DNA of 64,000 nucleotides from Methylobacterium oxalidis. GTDB taxonomy: Bacteria; Pseudomonadota; Alphaproteobacteria; Rhizobiales; Beijerinckiaceae. How positions within the stretch are numbered: the first letter of the stretch is position 1; every line of letters starts with the position of its first letter. This document shows, piece after piece, positions 1-8,096 of this stretch. The stretch lies in assembly GCF_007992195.1 (NCBI RefSeq), contig NZ_BJZU01000033.1:46216-110215 (forward strand), read 5' to 3'. Position numbers and translations under genes: made by a program. The notes under the pieces are model-generated. The model saw only the letters and a list, made by a program, of their open reading frames with translations. It did no database searches and was not told where the DNA came from.

Positions 1-1047
1 CCGCCGATCGCGGTCTGCGGCGTCTCCTTCGCGCTGGCGCAGTTCCTGATCTCGAACTACATCAACCCCTGGATCGTCGACATCGGCGCCTCGCTCATCT
101 CGATGGGCGCGCTGGTGCTGTTCCTGAAGGTCTGGCGCCCGGCCCAGGTCTGGACCTCGCCGGCGCTGCGCGGCAACGACCCCTCGATCGGCTACACCTC
201 CGAGCCGCGGCCCGTCGCCCTCGGCGCGGGCGTGCCCGGCGAGATGCCCCGCGTCCACACCGGCGCCCGCACCGCGACCTCGAGCGAGATCGCCTGGGCC
301 TGGGTGCCGTGGATCATCCTCTCGGTCGTCGTGGCGATCTGGGGCACCGGCTGGTTCAAGAGCCTCGTGAACCCGATCTTCACGATCAAGTACGAGGTGC
401 CGGGCCTGCACAACGTGATCATGAAGGTGCCGCCGGTGGTCGCCAAGGCGCATCCGGAGGCGGCGGTCTTCGCCTTCACCTACATGTCCTACACGGGCAC
501 GGGCGTGCTCATCGCCGCGATCATCTCCGGCCTGATCATGCGCTTCTCGCCCTGGCGCCTCGTCACGGCCTATCTCGAGACGATCTGGGTCCTGCGCTAC
601 TCGCTCATCACCATCGCGGCGATGCTGGCGCTCGGCGTGCTCACCCGCTACGGCGGCGTCGACGCCACCCTCGGCCTCGCCTTCGCCGGCACGGGCATCC
701 TCTACCCGTTCTTCGGCACGCTGCTCGGCTGGCTCGGCGTGGCGCTGACGGGCTCGGACACCGCCTCGAACGTGCTCTTCGGCGGCCTGCAGAAGATCAC
801 CTCGGAGCAGCTCGGCCTGTCGGGCATCCTGATGGCCTCGGCGAACTCGTCGGGCGGCGTCATGGGCAAGATGATCGACGCGCAGTCGATCGTCGTGGCC
901 TCCACCGCCACCGGCTATTTCGGCCAGGAGGGCAAGATCCTGCGCTTCGTGTTCTGGCACTCCATCGTGCTCGCCTGCATGGTGGGCGGCCTCGTGATGC
1001 TGCAGGCCTACGTCTACCCGTTCAGCGCGATGGTCATCCACCCGTAG
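1..1047 (+). CDS. lldP: L-lactate permease, C-terminal part (5' end outside window)
   Basis: The frame is open from base 1, so the gene begins before the window; about 348 C-terminal residues are visible. LctP-family permeases import L-lactate (and glycolate) with protons across the inner membrane. The part seen has several hydrophobic segments and the family signature near the end: GSDTASNVLFGGLQ, then a SANSSGGVMGKMIDAQSI stretch and a last membrane helix before the stop. A strong intrinsic terminator follows 30 bases downstream, so this is the last gene of its transcript. Family assignment is by motif recognition. Nothing indicates truncation other than the window edge. Confidence 0.93.
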   Translation, partial: PPIAVCGVSFALAQFLISNYINPWIVDIGASLISMGALVLFLKVWRPAQVWTSPALRGNDPSIGYTSEPRPVALGAGVPGEMPRVHTGARTATSSEIAWAWVPWIILSVVVAIWGTGWFKSLVNPIFTIKYEVPGLHNVIMKVPPVVAKAHPEAAVFAFTYMSYTGTGVLIAAIISGLIMRFSPWRLVTAYLETIWVLRYSLITIAAMLALGVLTRYGGVDATLGLAFAGTGILYPFFGTLLGWLGVALTGSDTASNVLFGGLQKITSEQLGLSGILMASANSSGGVMGKMIDAQSIVVASTATGYFGQEGKILRFVFWHSIVLACMVGGLVMLQAYVYPFSAMVIHP

Positions 1048-1076
1048 CGCCGGCGCGCAGCCTCGACCGACCCAAG

Positions 1077-1108
1077 CCCGCCCCGGCCCCGGCCGGGGCG
1101 GGTTTTTT
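1077..1108 (+). terminator. Rho-independent terminator of the lactate permease gene
   Basis: An 11-bp GC stem (cccgccccggc with its complement, four-base loop) is followed by six T residues. It lies 30 bases after the permease stop codon and 76 bases before the next gene. Confidence 0.9.
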
Positions 1109-1183
1109 GTCGCGCCGCGCGGGATTACCGGCGCGCCGACCCGCGTGCCTTTCCGCCGTCCCCGCCGGCCCCACCTGAGGGGG

Positions 1184-1717
1184 ATGTTCCTGTTCCGGCG
1201 CGCCGCCCCGCGTGACAGCCTCGCGACCCTGCCCGGGTTCGAGACCGAGCGCCTGCGCGTCGCCGCCCTCGTCGCGCGGGACGCCGAGGCCCTGCGCCGG
1301 CTCACCGACGACCCGGCCATCACGGGCGCCGTCGACTTCCTGCCCGAGCCCTTCACGCTCGCGGACGCGCGCGGGCTGATCGCCTCGGCCCGGCGCGGCA
1401 GCGACCGCTTCAACGGCGTCTGGGAGCGGGAGGGCCGGGCCCTCGTCGCCGTGGTCGGCACGCACCTGCGCGGGGAGGGGGCGGTGGAGATCGGCTACTG
1501 GGTCGGCGGCGCGGCGCGCGGCCGGGGCATCGCCACCGAGGCGGTGGCGGGCATCCTCGACCTCCTCGCCCGCCGCTTCCCCCACCGCAGCGTCGTCGCC
1601 GAGTGCCGCCCCGGCAACGTCGCCTCCTGGGGCCTGCTGCGCAAGCTCGGCTTCCGGGACACCGGCGAGGAGGGCCACCGGCCGGGGCGCAGGCTGCTGA
1701 TGCTCGCACGCCCGTGA
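1184..1717 (+). CDS. GNAT-family N-acetyltransferase
   Basis: A 177-residue protein with the GNAT acetyl-CoA fold, of the RimJ/RimL-like type that acetylates protein N-termini or small molecules; the substrate cannot be read from sequence. It shows the opening FETERLRVAAL, the acetyl-CoA loop RGRGIATEAVAGILD in the second half, and the late NVASWGLLRKLGF block typical of the Acetyltransf_3 subfamily. I chose the ATG at 1184 because GAGGGG lies directly before it; an in-frame GTG at 1145 would add 13 arginine/proline-rich residues that look non-coding. It stands alone after a terminator. Confidence 0.85.
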   Translation: MFLFRRAAPRDSLATLPGFETERLRVAALVARDAEALRRLTDDPAITGAVDFLPEPFTLADARGLIASARRGSDRFNGVWEREGRALVAVVGTHLRGEGAVEIGYWVGGAARGRGIATEAVAGILDLLARRFPHRSVVAECRPGNVASWGLLRKLGFRDTGEEGHRPGRRLLMLARP

Positions 1718-1796
1718 GGATGCTCACGGGGTGGACGGGCTCGGATCGCCGCCCCGCACCCGTCGCCCGCATGGCCATCATCCTGTACATGAGGGC

Positions 1797-2090
1797 ATGG
1801 GCGAGGGTGAGCGCACCGTCTGGGACGATCTGAAGAACGAGGCCAACATCCGCCTGCGGGCGATCGATTTCCTCGATCTCGACGAGGCGTTCGACGGACG
1901 CTTCGTCCTGTCCCGCGAGGACGAGCGACGCGACTACGGCGAGCAACGCTTCAACATGCTGGTCGAGGTGCAGGGCATCGTCCTCAACGTCACGTTCACG
2001 CCGCGCGGGGACAGGCAGCGGATCATCTCCGCCCGCGTCGCCAGCCGAAAGGAGAGGAGACTCTACCATGCCCGACGGCAAGACGGCTAA
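1797..2090 (+). CDS. brnT: BrnT-family type II toxin
   Basis: A 97-residue protein matching BrnT toxins, RNase-fold ribonucleases that arrest translation until bound by BrnA. Family marks are the early VWDDLKNEANIRLR block, a central acidic segment, and the C-terminal RIISARVASRKERRLYHAR, which carries the basic residues expected of the fold. ATG 1797 is preceded by TGAGGGC; an upstream in-frame ATG at 1731 would add proline/arginine-rich residues with no resemblance to the family. The 3' end overlaps brnA by 23 bases, the usual toxin-first order. Expected to be autorepressed by the BrnTA complex. Confidence 0.85.
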   Translation: MGEGERTVWDDLKNEANIRLRAIDFLDLDEAFDGRFVLSREDERRDYGEQRFNMLVEVQGIVLNVTFTPRGDRQRIISARVASRKERRLYHARRQDG

Positions 2091-2370
2091 GCCCGCCAGG
2101 GGCCGGACCGACTGGGCGGCTCTGCGGGCCCTGTCGGAGGACGAGATCGAGCGGATCGCGGCCGGGGACGCGGACAACCCCGCCACGGTCGACGAGGCGG
2201 AGTGGGCGCGGGGCACGGTCGGCCTGCCGCCGCGCAAGACCGCCATCCACGCGACCTTCGACCAGGACGTGGTGGCCTTCTTCAAGCAGGGCGGCCGGGG
2301 CTACCAGACCCGCATGAACGCCGTGCTGCGCCGCTACATGGAGGCCCAGATCGCCAAGAAGGAGGGCTGA
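2068..2370 (+). CDS. brnA: BrnA-family antitoxin
   Basis: A 100-residue antitoxin partner of the preceding BrnT. The C-terminal half has the ribbon-helix-helix DNA-binding segment (KTAIHATFDQDVVAFFK, then GRGYQTRMNAVLRRYM) that is diagnostic for BrnA. The centre has the ADNPATVDEAEW block that commonly precedes it. A strong ribosome-binding site (AAAGGAGAGG) lies inside the end of brnT just before the ATG. This fits higher antitoxin translation and coupling to the toxin. No frame damage is visible, so the pair looks functional. Confidence 0.87.
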   Translation: MPDGKTAKPARGRTDWAALRALSEDEIERIAAGDADNPATVDEAEWARGTVGLPPRKTAIHATFDQDVVAFFKQGGRGYQTRMNAVLRRYMEAQIAKKEG

Positions 2371-2392
2371 CGGCGAAGGGTCGAGATCCGGC

Positions 2393-3826
2393 CTACTCCG
2401 CCGCCGCCCGCGGCTCGCCCGCGCCGGCGATCCAGGCGGCGAGGTCGGCCCGGGCCCGGTCGGTCAGCGCCCGCTTCTTCAGCGCCGCCTTCTCGGGGCC
2501 CCGCAGGCGGCGGCCGGTCTCGTTGCGGGGCGCGCGCTCCAGCGGCGGGAACAGCCCGAAATTCACGTTCATCGGCTGGAACGAGCGGGGCGCGTTCGCC
2601 TCCCGCTCCGCCCCCCCGGTGAGGTGGCCGCCCGTGATGTGGGCGATCAGCGCGCCGAGCGCCGTCGTCTGCGGCAGCGGCGGCAGGGTGTCGCCCCGCG
2701 CCTCGGCGAGCGCGAAGCGGCCGGCCATCAGGCCCACCGCCGCGCTCTCGACGTAGCCCTCGCAGCCCGTGATCTGGCCGGCGAAGCGCAGCGAGGGCCG
2801 GGCCCGGAGCCGCAGCGTCGCGTCGAGGAGGCGGGGCGAATCGAGGTAGGTGTTGCGGTGCAGGCCCCCGAGCCGGGCGAACTCGGCGTTCTCGAGGCCG
2901 GGGATCGTGCGGAAGATCCGCACCTGCTCGGCGTGGCGCAGCTTCGTCTGGAAGCCCACCATGTTGTAGAGGGTGCCCAGCGCGTTGTCCTGGCGCAGCT
3001 GCACGATGGCGCAGGGCTTGACCGTGGGGTCGTGCGGGTTCGTCAGCCCCACGGGCTTCATCGGGCCGTGGCGCAGGGTCTCGGGGCCGCGCTCGGCCAT
3101 GACCTCGATCGGCAGGCAGCCGTCGAAGTAGGGGGTCGTGCCCTCCCACGCCTTGAAGCCCGTCTTCTCGCCCGCGATCAGCGCCGCCACGAAGGCGTCG
3201 TACTGCGCCCGGTCCATCGGGCAGTTCAGGTAGTCGGCCCCGGTGCCGCCCGGCCCCGGCTTGTCGTAGCGCGACTGGAACCACGCGCGCCCCATGTCGA
3301 TGGAGTCGCGGTGCACGATCGGCGCGATGGCGTCGAAGAAGGCGAGGGCGTCCGCGCCCGTCAGCGCGCCGATCGCCTCGGCGAGGGCGGGCGCGGTCAG
3401 CGGGCCCGTCGCCACGATGGTCGGCCCCCAGGATTCGGGCGGCAGCCCGGCCACCTCCTCCCGCACGATCGTGACGAGGGGGTGCGCCTCGAGCGCGTCC
3501 GTCACGGCCCGCGCGAAGCCCTCGCGGTCGACGGCGAGCGCCCCGCCCGCCGGGACCTGGTTGGCGTCGCCCATGCGCATGATGAGCGAGCCGAGGCTGC
3601 GCATCTCCTGGTGCAGGAGGCCGACCGCGTTGCCCTGCGCATCGTCCGAGCGGAAGGAGTTCGAGCAGACGAGCTCGGCGAGGCTGTCGGTCTGGTGGGC
3701 GTCGGTGCCGCGCACCGGCCGCATCTCGTGGAGCACGACCCTGTGGCCGCCGCCCGCGATCTGCCAGGCCGCCTCGGAGCCGGCGAGCCCGCCGCCGACG
3801 ATATGGATGGGATCTCGTGCCGTCAT
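2393..3826 (-). CDS. trmFO: tRNA (uracil-54-C5)-methyltransferase, folate/FAD-dependent
   Basis: A 477-residue protein of normal TrmFO length. TrmFO makes m5U54 in the T-loop of tRNA using methylenetetrahydrofolate and FADH2. The N-terminus has the FAD-binding GxGxxG-type motif [14 protein letters not shown], followed by HEMRP and the [14 protein letters not shown] block specific to TrmFO/GidA-like proteins. Further family segments are [25 protein letters not shown] and the C-terminal [10 protein letters not shown]. The gene is divergent from the FUSC gene. The C-terminus (about 40 residues) is less conserved and alanine-rich. Confidence 0.95.
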   Translation of the reverse strand: MTARDPIHIVGGGLAGSEAAWQIAGGGHRVVLHEMRPVRGTDAHQTDSLAELVCSNSFRSDDAQGNAVGLLHQEMRSLGSLIMRMGDANQVPAGGALAVDREGFARAVTDALEAHPLVTIVREEVAGLPPESWGPTIVATGPLTAPALAEAIGALTGADALAFFDAIAPIVHRDSIDMGRAWFQSRYDKPGPGGTGADYLNCPMDRAQYDAFVAALIAGEKTGFKAWEGTTPYFDGCLPIEVMAERGPETLRHGPMKPVGLTNPHDPTVKPCAIVQLRQDNALGTLYNMVGFQTKLRHAEQVRIFRTIPGLENAEFARLGGLHRNTYLDSPRLLDATLRLRARPSLRFAGQITGCEGYVESAAVGLMAGRFALAEARGDTLPPLPQTTALGALIAHITGGHLTGGAEREANAPRSFQPMNVNFGLFPPLERAPRNETGRRLRGPEKAALKKRALTDRARADLAAWIAGAGEPRAAAE

Positions 3827-3915
3827 CCGGAGGATCTAGACCCGCCGGCGGGGCCGATCAACGGCGGCGGGGCGGATGGCGGCCCGGGCTGAACCGCGGC
3901 CCCGGCCGCGCGGTT

Positions 3916-3974
3916 GGTGCCCGGCATGAGCGCGCGCGAGCGCGCGGTCGGTGCCCGGCATGAGCGCGCGCGAG
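3916..3974 (+). repeat. Tandem duplication over the start of the FUSC gene
   Basis: The 25-base segment ggtgcccggcatgagcgcgc... occurs twice with a 34-base period (3916-3940 and 3950-3974). Both copies contain an ATG. The first ATG (3926) is out of frame relative to the second (3960), so only the second opens the FUSC protein. Confidence 0.85.
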
Positions 3975-4598
3975 ACGGCGGAGAGAGGCGGCCCGCAGGC
4001 GGGAGAGGGGGCGGAGGCCGCGCTCTCGGCGGAGGCCGCGCGGGCCCGCGAGGCGCGCGACGTCAGCCGGATCGGCTGGCTGCGCGACCAGCTCCGCCGG
4101 GTCGCCAAGCGCCTGCCCCTGCACCGGCGCCTCACCCGCGGCACGGCGCACGGACTGATGTCGGCCTGCGCGGCCCTCGTCGCCTACCTGCCGACGCAGG
4201 CGCTGGGCCTGCGCGAGGGGTTCTGGAGCGCCATCACGGCGCTCGCGGTGGCGCAGACCGAGTTCGGCGCCACCCGCTCCACCGCCCGCGACCAGTTCAC
4301 GGGGGCGGCGATCGGGGGTCTGATCGGGCTCGGCGCCGCCATGGCGGCGGGGCCGAGCCTGCCCGCCTACGCGCTCGCCGTGCTGCTCTCGATCCTGGCC
4401 TGCTGGCTCGTCAACGTGGCGAGCGCCGGGCGGCTCGCCGCCATCACGGCCACCATCCTTCTGCTCGTGCCCCATGTCGGCAGCGTCGAGCGGATGCTGG
4501 GCTCGCGGGTGTTCGAGGTCGGCTGGGGCGTGTGCGTGGCCATCGCCACGGTCTGGGTCGTGACGCGGGTCAACCGGCGCCTCGGCGTCCGGTTCTGA
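3960..4598 (+). CDS. FUSC-family inner-membrane protein
   Basis: A 212-residue membrane protein resembling the N-terminal membrane half of the fusaric-acid-resistance / aromatic-acid exporter (FUSC) family. After a basic, charged first 60 residues comes GTAHGLMSACAALVAYLPTQ, then the family mark EGFWSAITALAVAQTEFGATRSTARDQFTGAAIGG and three further hydrophobic helices. It ends after the last helix, so the cytoplasmic half of full-length FUSC proteins is absent; short versions are common in alphaproteobacteria. I use ATG 3960; GTG 3951 is the alternative. The start lies in a 34-base tandem duplication. Transport substrate unknown. Confidence 0.78.
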   Translation: MSARETAERGGPQAGEGAEAALSAEAARAREARDVSRIGWLRDQLRRVAKRLPLHRRLTRGTAHGLMSACAALVAYLPTQALGLREGFWSAITALAVAQTEFGATRSTARDQFTGAAIGGLIGLGAAMAAGPSLPAYALAVLLSILACWLVNVASAGRLAAITATILLLVPHVGSVERMLGSRVFEVGWGVCVAIATVWVVTRVNRRLGVRF

Positions 4599-4607
4599 GG
4601 CCGCGCC

Positions 4608-5582
4608 TCAGTGCAGCGGCGGGCTGATGAGGAAGCGCTCGCGGTCGCCCGAGACCAGGGAGAGCTTGACCGTCCGCCCCTCGCGCAGGACCGTGAGCGG
4701 CACCCGCACACCCGCCTCGCCGAGCGCCCAGACCCGCCGGAAGAAGTCCGCGAGGTCCCCCACCGGCTCGCCCGCCACCGCCTCCACGAGGTCGCCGACG
4801 CGCAGGTCCCCCGCCTCGGCGGGGCCGTTGTCGGCGAGCCCCATCACCGCGATGCCCTCGTCGGTCTCGGTCGCGTAGAGCCCGAGCCAGGGGCGGGGCG
4901 GCCGGTTCGGGCGGCCGCGGGCGGCGAGGTCGTCGAGGATCGGCGGCAGGAGATCGATCGGGACCACGAGGTTGATCGGGCGCCCGCCCGACGCGCCGCC
5001 CTGCTGCAGCTGGAGGGAGCCGATGCCGACGAGGTCGCCCTCCGCGCCGATCAGGGCGGTGCCGCCCCAGTGCGGGTGCGAGGGCGCGATGAAGAGGGCC
5101 TCGTCGAGGACGTACTCCCAGTAGCCCGCGAATTCCTGGCGGCCGATCACCTGCGCGGCGACGCTGTGGCCGCGCCCGCCGGCACCGGCCAGCACGGCCC
5201 GGTCGCCGGGCCTGAGGCCGGCGGAGCGTCCGATCCGCAGCGCCGGCAGGGCGAGGTCGCCGAGCGCCTGGACGAGGCCGAGGCCGGAGGCCGCGTCGAA
5301 GCCGACCACGTGGCCGGGCACCGAGCGCCCGTCATGGGTGGTGAGCCAGACCGTGTCGGCCTCCATGATCAGGTAGCCGACCGTGAGGACGAGCCCGTCC
5401 TCGCGGATCAGCACGCCGTTGCCCGCCCGCTCGGTGCCGAGCGTCTCGGCCGTGAAGGCTTCCGGGGGAACCCGCGTCGAGAGGGCGACGACGGCGCTGA
5501 GCGCCCGGTCGAGGTCGTAGCCGTAGTCGCCGGGCTTGGGCTGCACGGAAGCGGGGATCTTCCAGTCGCCGTGCGAGGCCAT
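4608..5582 (-). CDS. Deg/HtrA-like protein with PDZ domain, catalytic triad absent (pseudoprotease)
   Basis: A 324-residue protein that aligns over its length with trypsin-like S1C (Deg) proteases plus one PDZ domain (about residues 225-320). Aligned by eye to DegP, the TNNHVV segment is TVGYLI (His to Tyr70), the SDIAL segment is SGLGL (Asp to Gly100), and GNSGG is HWGG (Ser to Trp172). All three catalytic residues are therefore gone while the surrounding beta-barrel pattern persists. There is no signal peptide, so it should be cytoplasmic. Likely role is binding or scaffolding rather than proteolysis. It is convergent with the FUSC gene and divergent from the ECF sigma gene. Confidence 0.8.
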   Translation of the reverse strand: MASHGDWKIPASVQPKPGDYGYDLDRALSAVVALSTRVPPEAFTAETLGTERAGNGVLIREDGLVLTVGYLIMEADTVWLTTHDGRSVPGHVVGFDAASGLGLVQALGDLALPALRIGRSAGLRPGDRAVLAGAGGRGHSVAAQVIGRQEFAGYWEYVLDEALFIAPSHPHWGGTALIGAEGDLVGIGSLQLQQGGASGGRPINLVVPIDLLPPILDDLAARGRPNRPPRPWLGLYATETDEGIAVMGLADNGPAEAGDLRVGDLVEAVAGEPVGDLADFFRRVWALGEAGVRVPLTVLREGRTVKLSLVSGDRERFLISPPLH

Positions 5583-5873
5583 GGCGGTCGCGTCCTTTCG
5601 GGGCCGGCAGGGATTTCGAGAGGGTCAGAGATAGGTCGGAGACCCCGGCCCGACAGCCTCCGCGCGGCGAAGCGTCCGGCATCGGGACGAGCGGCCCGCA
5701 CCGGCGGGAAAAGGCCGGCCCGGGGGCCGAGCGGCAGGCACCCGGGCCAAGCGGCGCCGTATGGCGCGGGCGGCGGCGCTGCACTACCATCCGCGCCGGA
5801 TCGGCCCGCGCCGGGACGGGGCCTCGCGCCGCACGCCCGGCGCGCGTCCGGCGGGGCTCGAGGGAGGCGCCGG

Positions 5874-6452
5874 GTGACCGAGCGAGAAGGTGCCAGCCCC
5901 GTGCGCGACGACGCGACCCTTGTGCGGCTCCTCGACGCGGTGGCGGCCCGGGACGAGGCGGCCCTGCGCCGCCTCTACGACCTCACCGCCCCGAAACTTC
6001 TCGGCGTGATCCTGCGTATCCAGCGCGACCGGTCGGCCGCCGAGGACACCCTCCAGGACGTCTTCCTGCGGGTCTGGCTGGCGGCGGGCTCCTACGCGCC
6101 GGAGGCGGGGCGCCCGCTCACCTGGCTCTGCGCGATCGCGCGCAACCGGGCCATCGACGCGGTGCGCCGCCGGAGCGAGCTCCAGGGTCCGGTGCTGGAG
6201 GACGGGGAGGATTGGTTGGAGCGGCTCGCCGATCCCCACGACAGCGAGGGCGCGATCCTCGGCCGCGACGCGCTGCGGGCCTGCCTCGCGCGGCTCGACC
6301 CCACGCACCGGGACTGCGTGGTGCTGGCCTACTGCGAGGGTTTCTCCCGCGAGGATCTCAGCGCGCGCTTCGGGCGGCCCGTCAACACCATCAAGACCTG
6401 GCTGCACCGGGCGCTGGCCAGCCTGAAGGGCTGCCTGGAGGCGGCCGCGTGA
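5874..6452 (+). CDS. ECF-family RNA polymerase sigma factor
   Basis: A 192-residue group IV sigma factor. Region 2 contains DTLQDVFLRVW (-10 recognition) followed by PLTWLCAIARNRAIDAVRRR; region 4 has the helix-turn-helix around GFSREDLSARFGRPVNTIKTWLHRAL. GTG 5874 is chosen because GAGGGAGG lies about eight bases upstream and the family alignment begins here. The open frame extends much further upstream but only as GC-rich antisense to the Deg-like gene. It overlaps the anti-sigma gene by four bases (GTGA), so the two are translationally coupled. SigK-like type, probably responding to envelope or oxidative stress. Confidence 0.9.
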   Translation: MTEREGASPVRDDATLVRLLDAVAARDEAALRRLYDLTAPKLLGVILRIQRDRSAAEDTLQDVFLRVWLAAGSYAPEAGRPLTWLCAIARNRAIDAVRRRSELQGPVLEDGEDWLERLADPHDSEGAILGRDALRACLARLDPTHRDCVVLAYCEGFSREDLSARFGRPVNTIKTWLHRALASLKGCLEAAA

Positions 6453-7150
6453 GCGCCGGGCCGGAGCCGGCCGGGGACGCGGCCGGCGAGTACGTGCTCG
6501 GCACGCTGGGGGGCGCGGAGCGGGCCGCCTTCGAGCGCGCGCTCGCGCGGGAGCCGGCGCTGGCCGCGGCGGTGCGGGACTGGGAGCGGCGCCTCGCCCC
6601 CTTGGGCCTCCTCGCCGCCGAGGTGCGGCCCGGCCCGGAGGTCTGGGAGCGGATCGCCCGGGCGCTGCCCGGGGGCGCGGCCGCCAACGACAACCCGGAC
6701 GGCCCGCTCGTGCGGCGGCTGCGCTTCTGGCAGGGGACCGCCGCCGCCGCGACCGTGCTGGCGGCGGGGCTCGCCGCCTTCCTCCTGACGCCCCGGCCCG
6801 AGCGGCGGGAGGGCGCCCGCTACCTCGCCGTGGTGACGAGCGGGGGCGCTGCCCCCGCCCTCGTGGTCAGCATCGACACGGCGACGGGCGAGACCGCCGT
6901 GCGCCCCGTGGCGGCCGAGGCGCCGGCCGGGCACAGCCTGCAGCTCTGGTACGTCGGCACAGACGCGACCCCGCGGCCGCTCGGCCTCGTCGGCACCGGC
7001 GCCGCGCGGGTGAGCCTGCCCGAGGCCGCGAGGGCGGGGGCAGGGGCGGGCGAGGGCGTCCTCGCCGTCTCGGTCGAGCCGCCGGGCGGCTCCCCGACCG
7101 GCCTGCCGACCGGCCCGGTGCTCTACACGGGCAAGCTGATCCGGCAGTGA
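6449..7150 (+). CDS. RskA-type transmembrane anti-sigma factor
   Basis: A 233-residue membrane anti-sigma factor. The N-terminal cytoplasmic domain begins with AGEYVLGTLGGAERAAFERAL, the usual opening of RskA/DUF1707-like anti-sigmas, with no Cys/His zinc motif. One transmembrane helix spans about residues 96-113. The periplasmic domain carries HSLQLWYVGTDATPRPLGLV, characteristic of the RskA C-terminal domain. GTG 6449 overlaps the sigma stop codon. It should hold the preceding sigma factor at the membrane and release it on proteolysis. The convergent fasciclin gene is a plausible regulon member, since this arrangement recurs in actinobacteria and alphaproteobacteria. Confidence 0.88.
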   Translation: MSAGPEPAGDAAGEYVLGTLGGAERAAFERALAREPALAAAVRDWERRLAPLGLLAAEVRPGPEVWERIARALPGGAAANDNPDGPLVRRLRFWQGTAAAATVLAAGLAAFLLTPRPERREGARYLAVVTSGGAAPALVVSIDTATGETAVRPVAAEAPAGHSLQLWYVGTDATPRPLGLVGTGAARVSLPEAARAGAGAGEGVLAVSVEPPGGSPTGLPTGPVLYTGKLIRQ

Positions 7151-7243
7151 GGGAGGCGCCGCGCGAGGCGGCCGGCTGCCCGCCACCGGACCGGCCGGAC
7201 GGCCGAGACCGGCCCCGCCGCGGCGGGACCGGCCGTTCGCGCA

Positions 7244-7804
7244 TCAGGGCTGGAGCACGCCGTCGATCACGTGGATGACGCCGTTCGACTGCATCACGTT
7301 GGCGACGGTCACGGTCGCCCGGTTGCCCTTCGCGTCCGTCAGGTAGACCGTCTTGCCCTTCGTGGTGACCGTGAGCGGCGTGCCCTGGACGGTCCTGAGC
7401 TGGGCCATGCCGCCGCCGTCCCTGGCCATCGCCGCCAGGTCCTTCCCCGTCAGCGTGCCGGGGACCACGTGGTAGGTCAGGATCGCCGTCAGGGTGCCCT
7501 TGTTCTGCGGCTGGACCAGGGTCTCGACGGTGCCCGGCGGCAGCTTCGCGAAGGCCGCGTTGGTCGGCGCGAAGACCGTGAAGGGACCGGGACCCGACAG
7601 GGTCTCCACGAGGCCCGCGGCCTTCACGGCGGCGACGAGGGTGGTGTGGTCCTTCGAGTTGACCGCGTTCTCGACGATGGTCTTCGAGGCGTACATCGGC
7701 GCGCCGCCCACCATCGGGTTCTTGGCGAGCGCGGCGCCGGGCAGGGCGAGGCCGGCGGCGAGGGCGAGGGCCGCGGCGAGCCGGGCGGCGTGCGTGGAGA
7801 TCAT
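7244..7804 (-). CDS. Secreted fasciclin-domain protein
   Basis: A 186-residue protein with a cleavable signal peptide (about 1-27, ending ALAK) followed by a single fasciclin (FAS1) domain. Diagnostic blocks are GPFTVFAPTNAAFAKLP, ILTYHVVPGTL and the closing NGVIHVIDGVL. FAS1 domains mediate adhesion or protein-protein contact at the cell surface. The gene lies tail to tail with the anti-sigma gene, leaving 93 bases in which a GC-rich inverted repeat is visible. Linked sigma/RskA/fasciclin sets suggest control by the neighbouring ECF sigma. Confidence 0.9.
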   Translation of the reverse strand: MISTHAARLAAALALAAGLALPGAALAKNPMVGGAPMYASKTIVENAVNSKDHTTLVAAVKAAGLVETLSGPGPFTVFAPTNAAFAKLPPGTVETLVQPQNKGTLTAILTYHVVPGTLTGKDLAAMARDGGGMAQLRTVQGTPLTVTTKGKTVYLTDAKGNRATVTVANVMQSNGVIHVIDGVLQP

Positions 7805-8058
7805 GAGCGTTTCCTCTTCTCGGTCCGCTCCTCGGCGGAAGCGGCCCGGCCCCCTACGGCGGGGAAAGAGGAAAGGTTTCGCGCAATCGAACTGCGCGGG
7901 AGGCGTTTCCGCGAACCCGTCCCGGCTGCGCCGGCAAGGCGCCGTCCTCGGGCCGGCGGGGGGCCAGGCCGGACCCTCTCCCGGGGCGGTCGCGAGCCCC
8001 GAAACACGAAAAACCGCCCGATCCCGAGGGAGCGGACGGCTTCGTGATCCGGCCGGGT

Positions 8059-8082
8059 CCGGCCCGAGTCGCCTCGGGCCGG
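8059..8082 (-). terminator. Perfect hairpin after the MetA-like gene
   Basis: A 10-bp perfect stem (ccggcccgag / ctcgggccgg) with a four-base loop lies 15 bases beyond the stop codon of the minus-strand outer-membrane gene. There is no U-tract, so it may stop exonucleases or act with Rho rather than terminate alone. Confidence 0.55.
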
Positions 8083-8096
8083 GTTGGCGCGTGATC

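Noticed and set aside
1797..2370. The BrnTA pair as part of a mobile element
   Set aside because: No transposase, att site or composition change nearby; it sits among ordinary chromosomal genes.
4611..5873. Extension of the ECF sigma frame upstream of 5874
   Set aside because: Antisense to the Deg-like gene; the family alignment and ribosome-binding site set the start at 5874.
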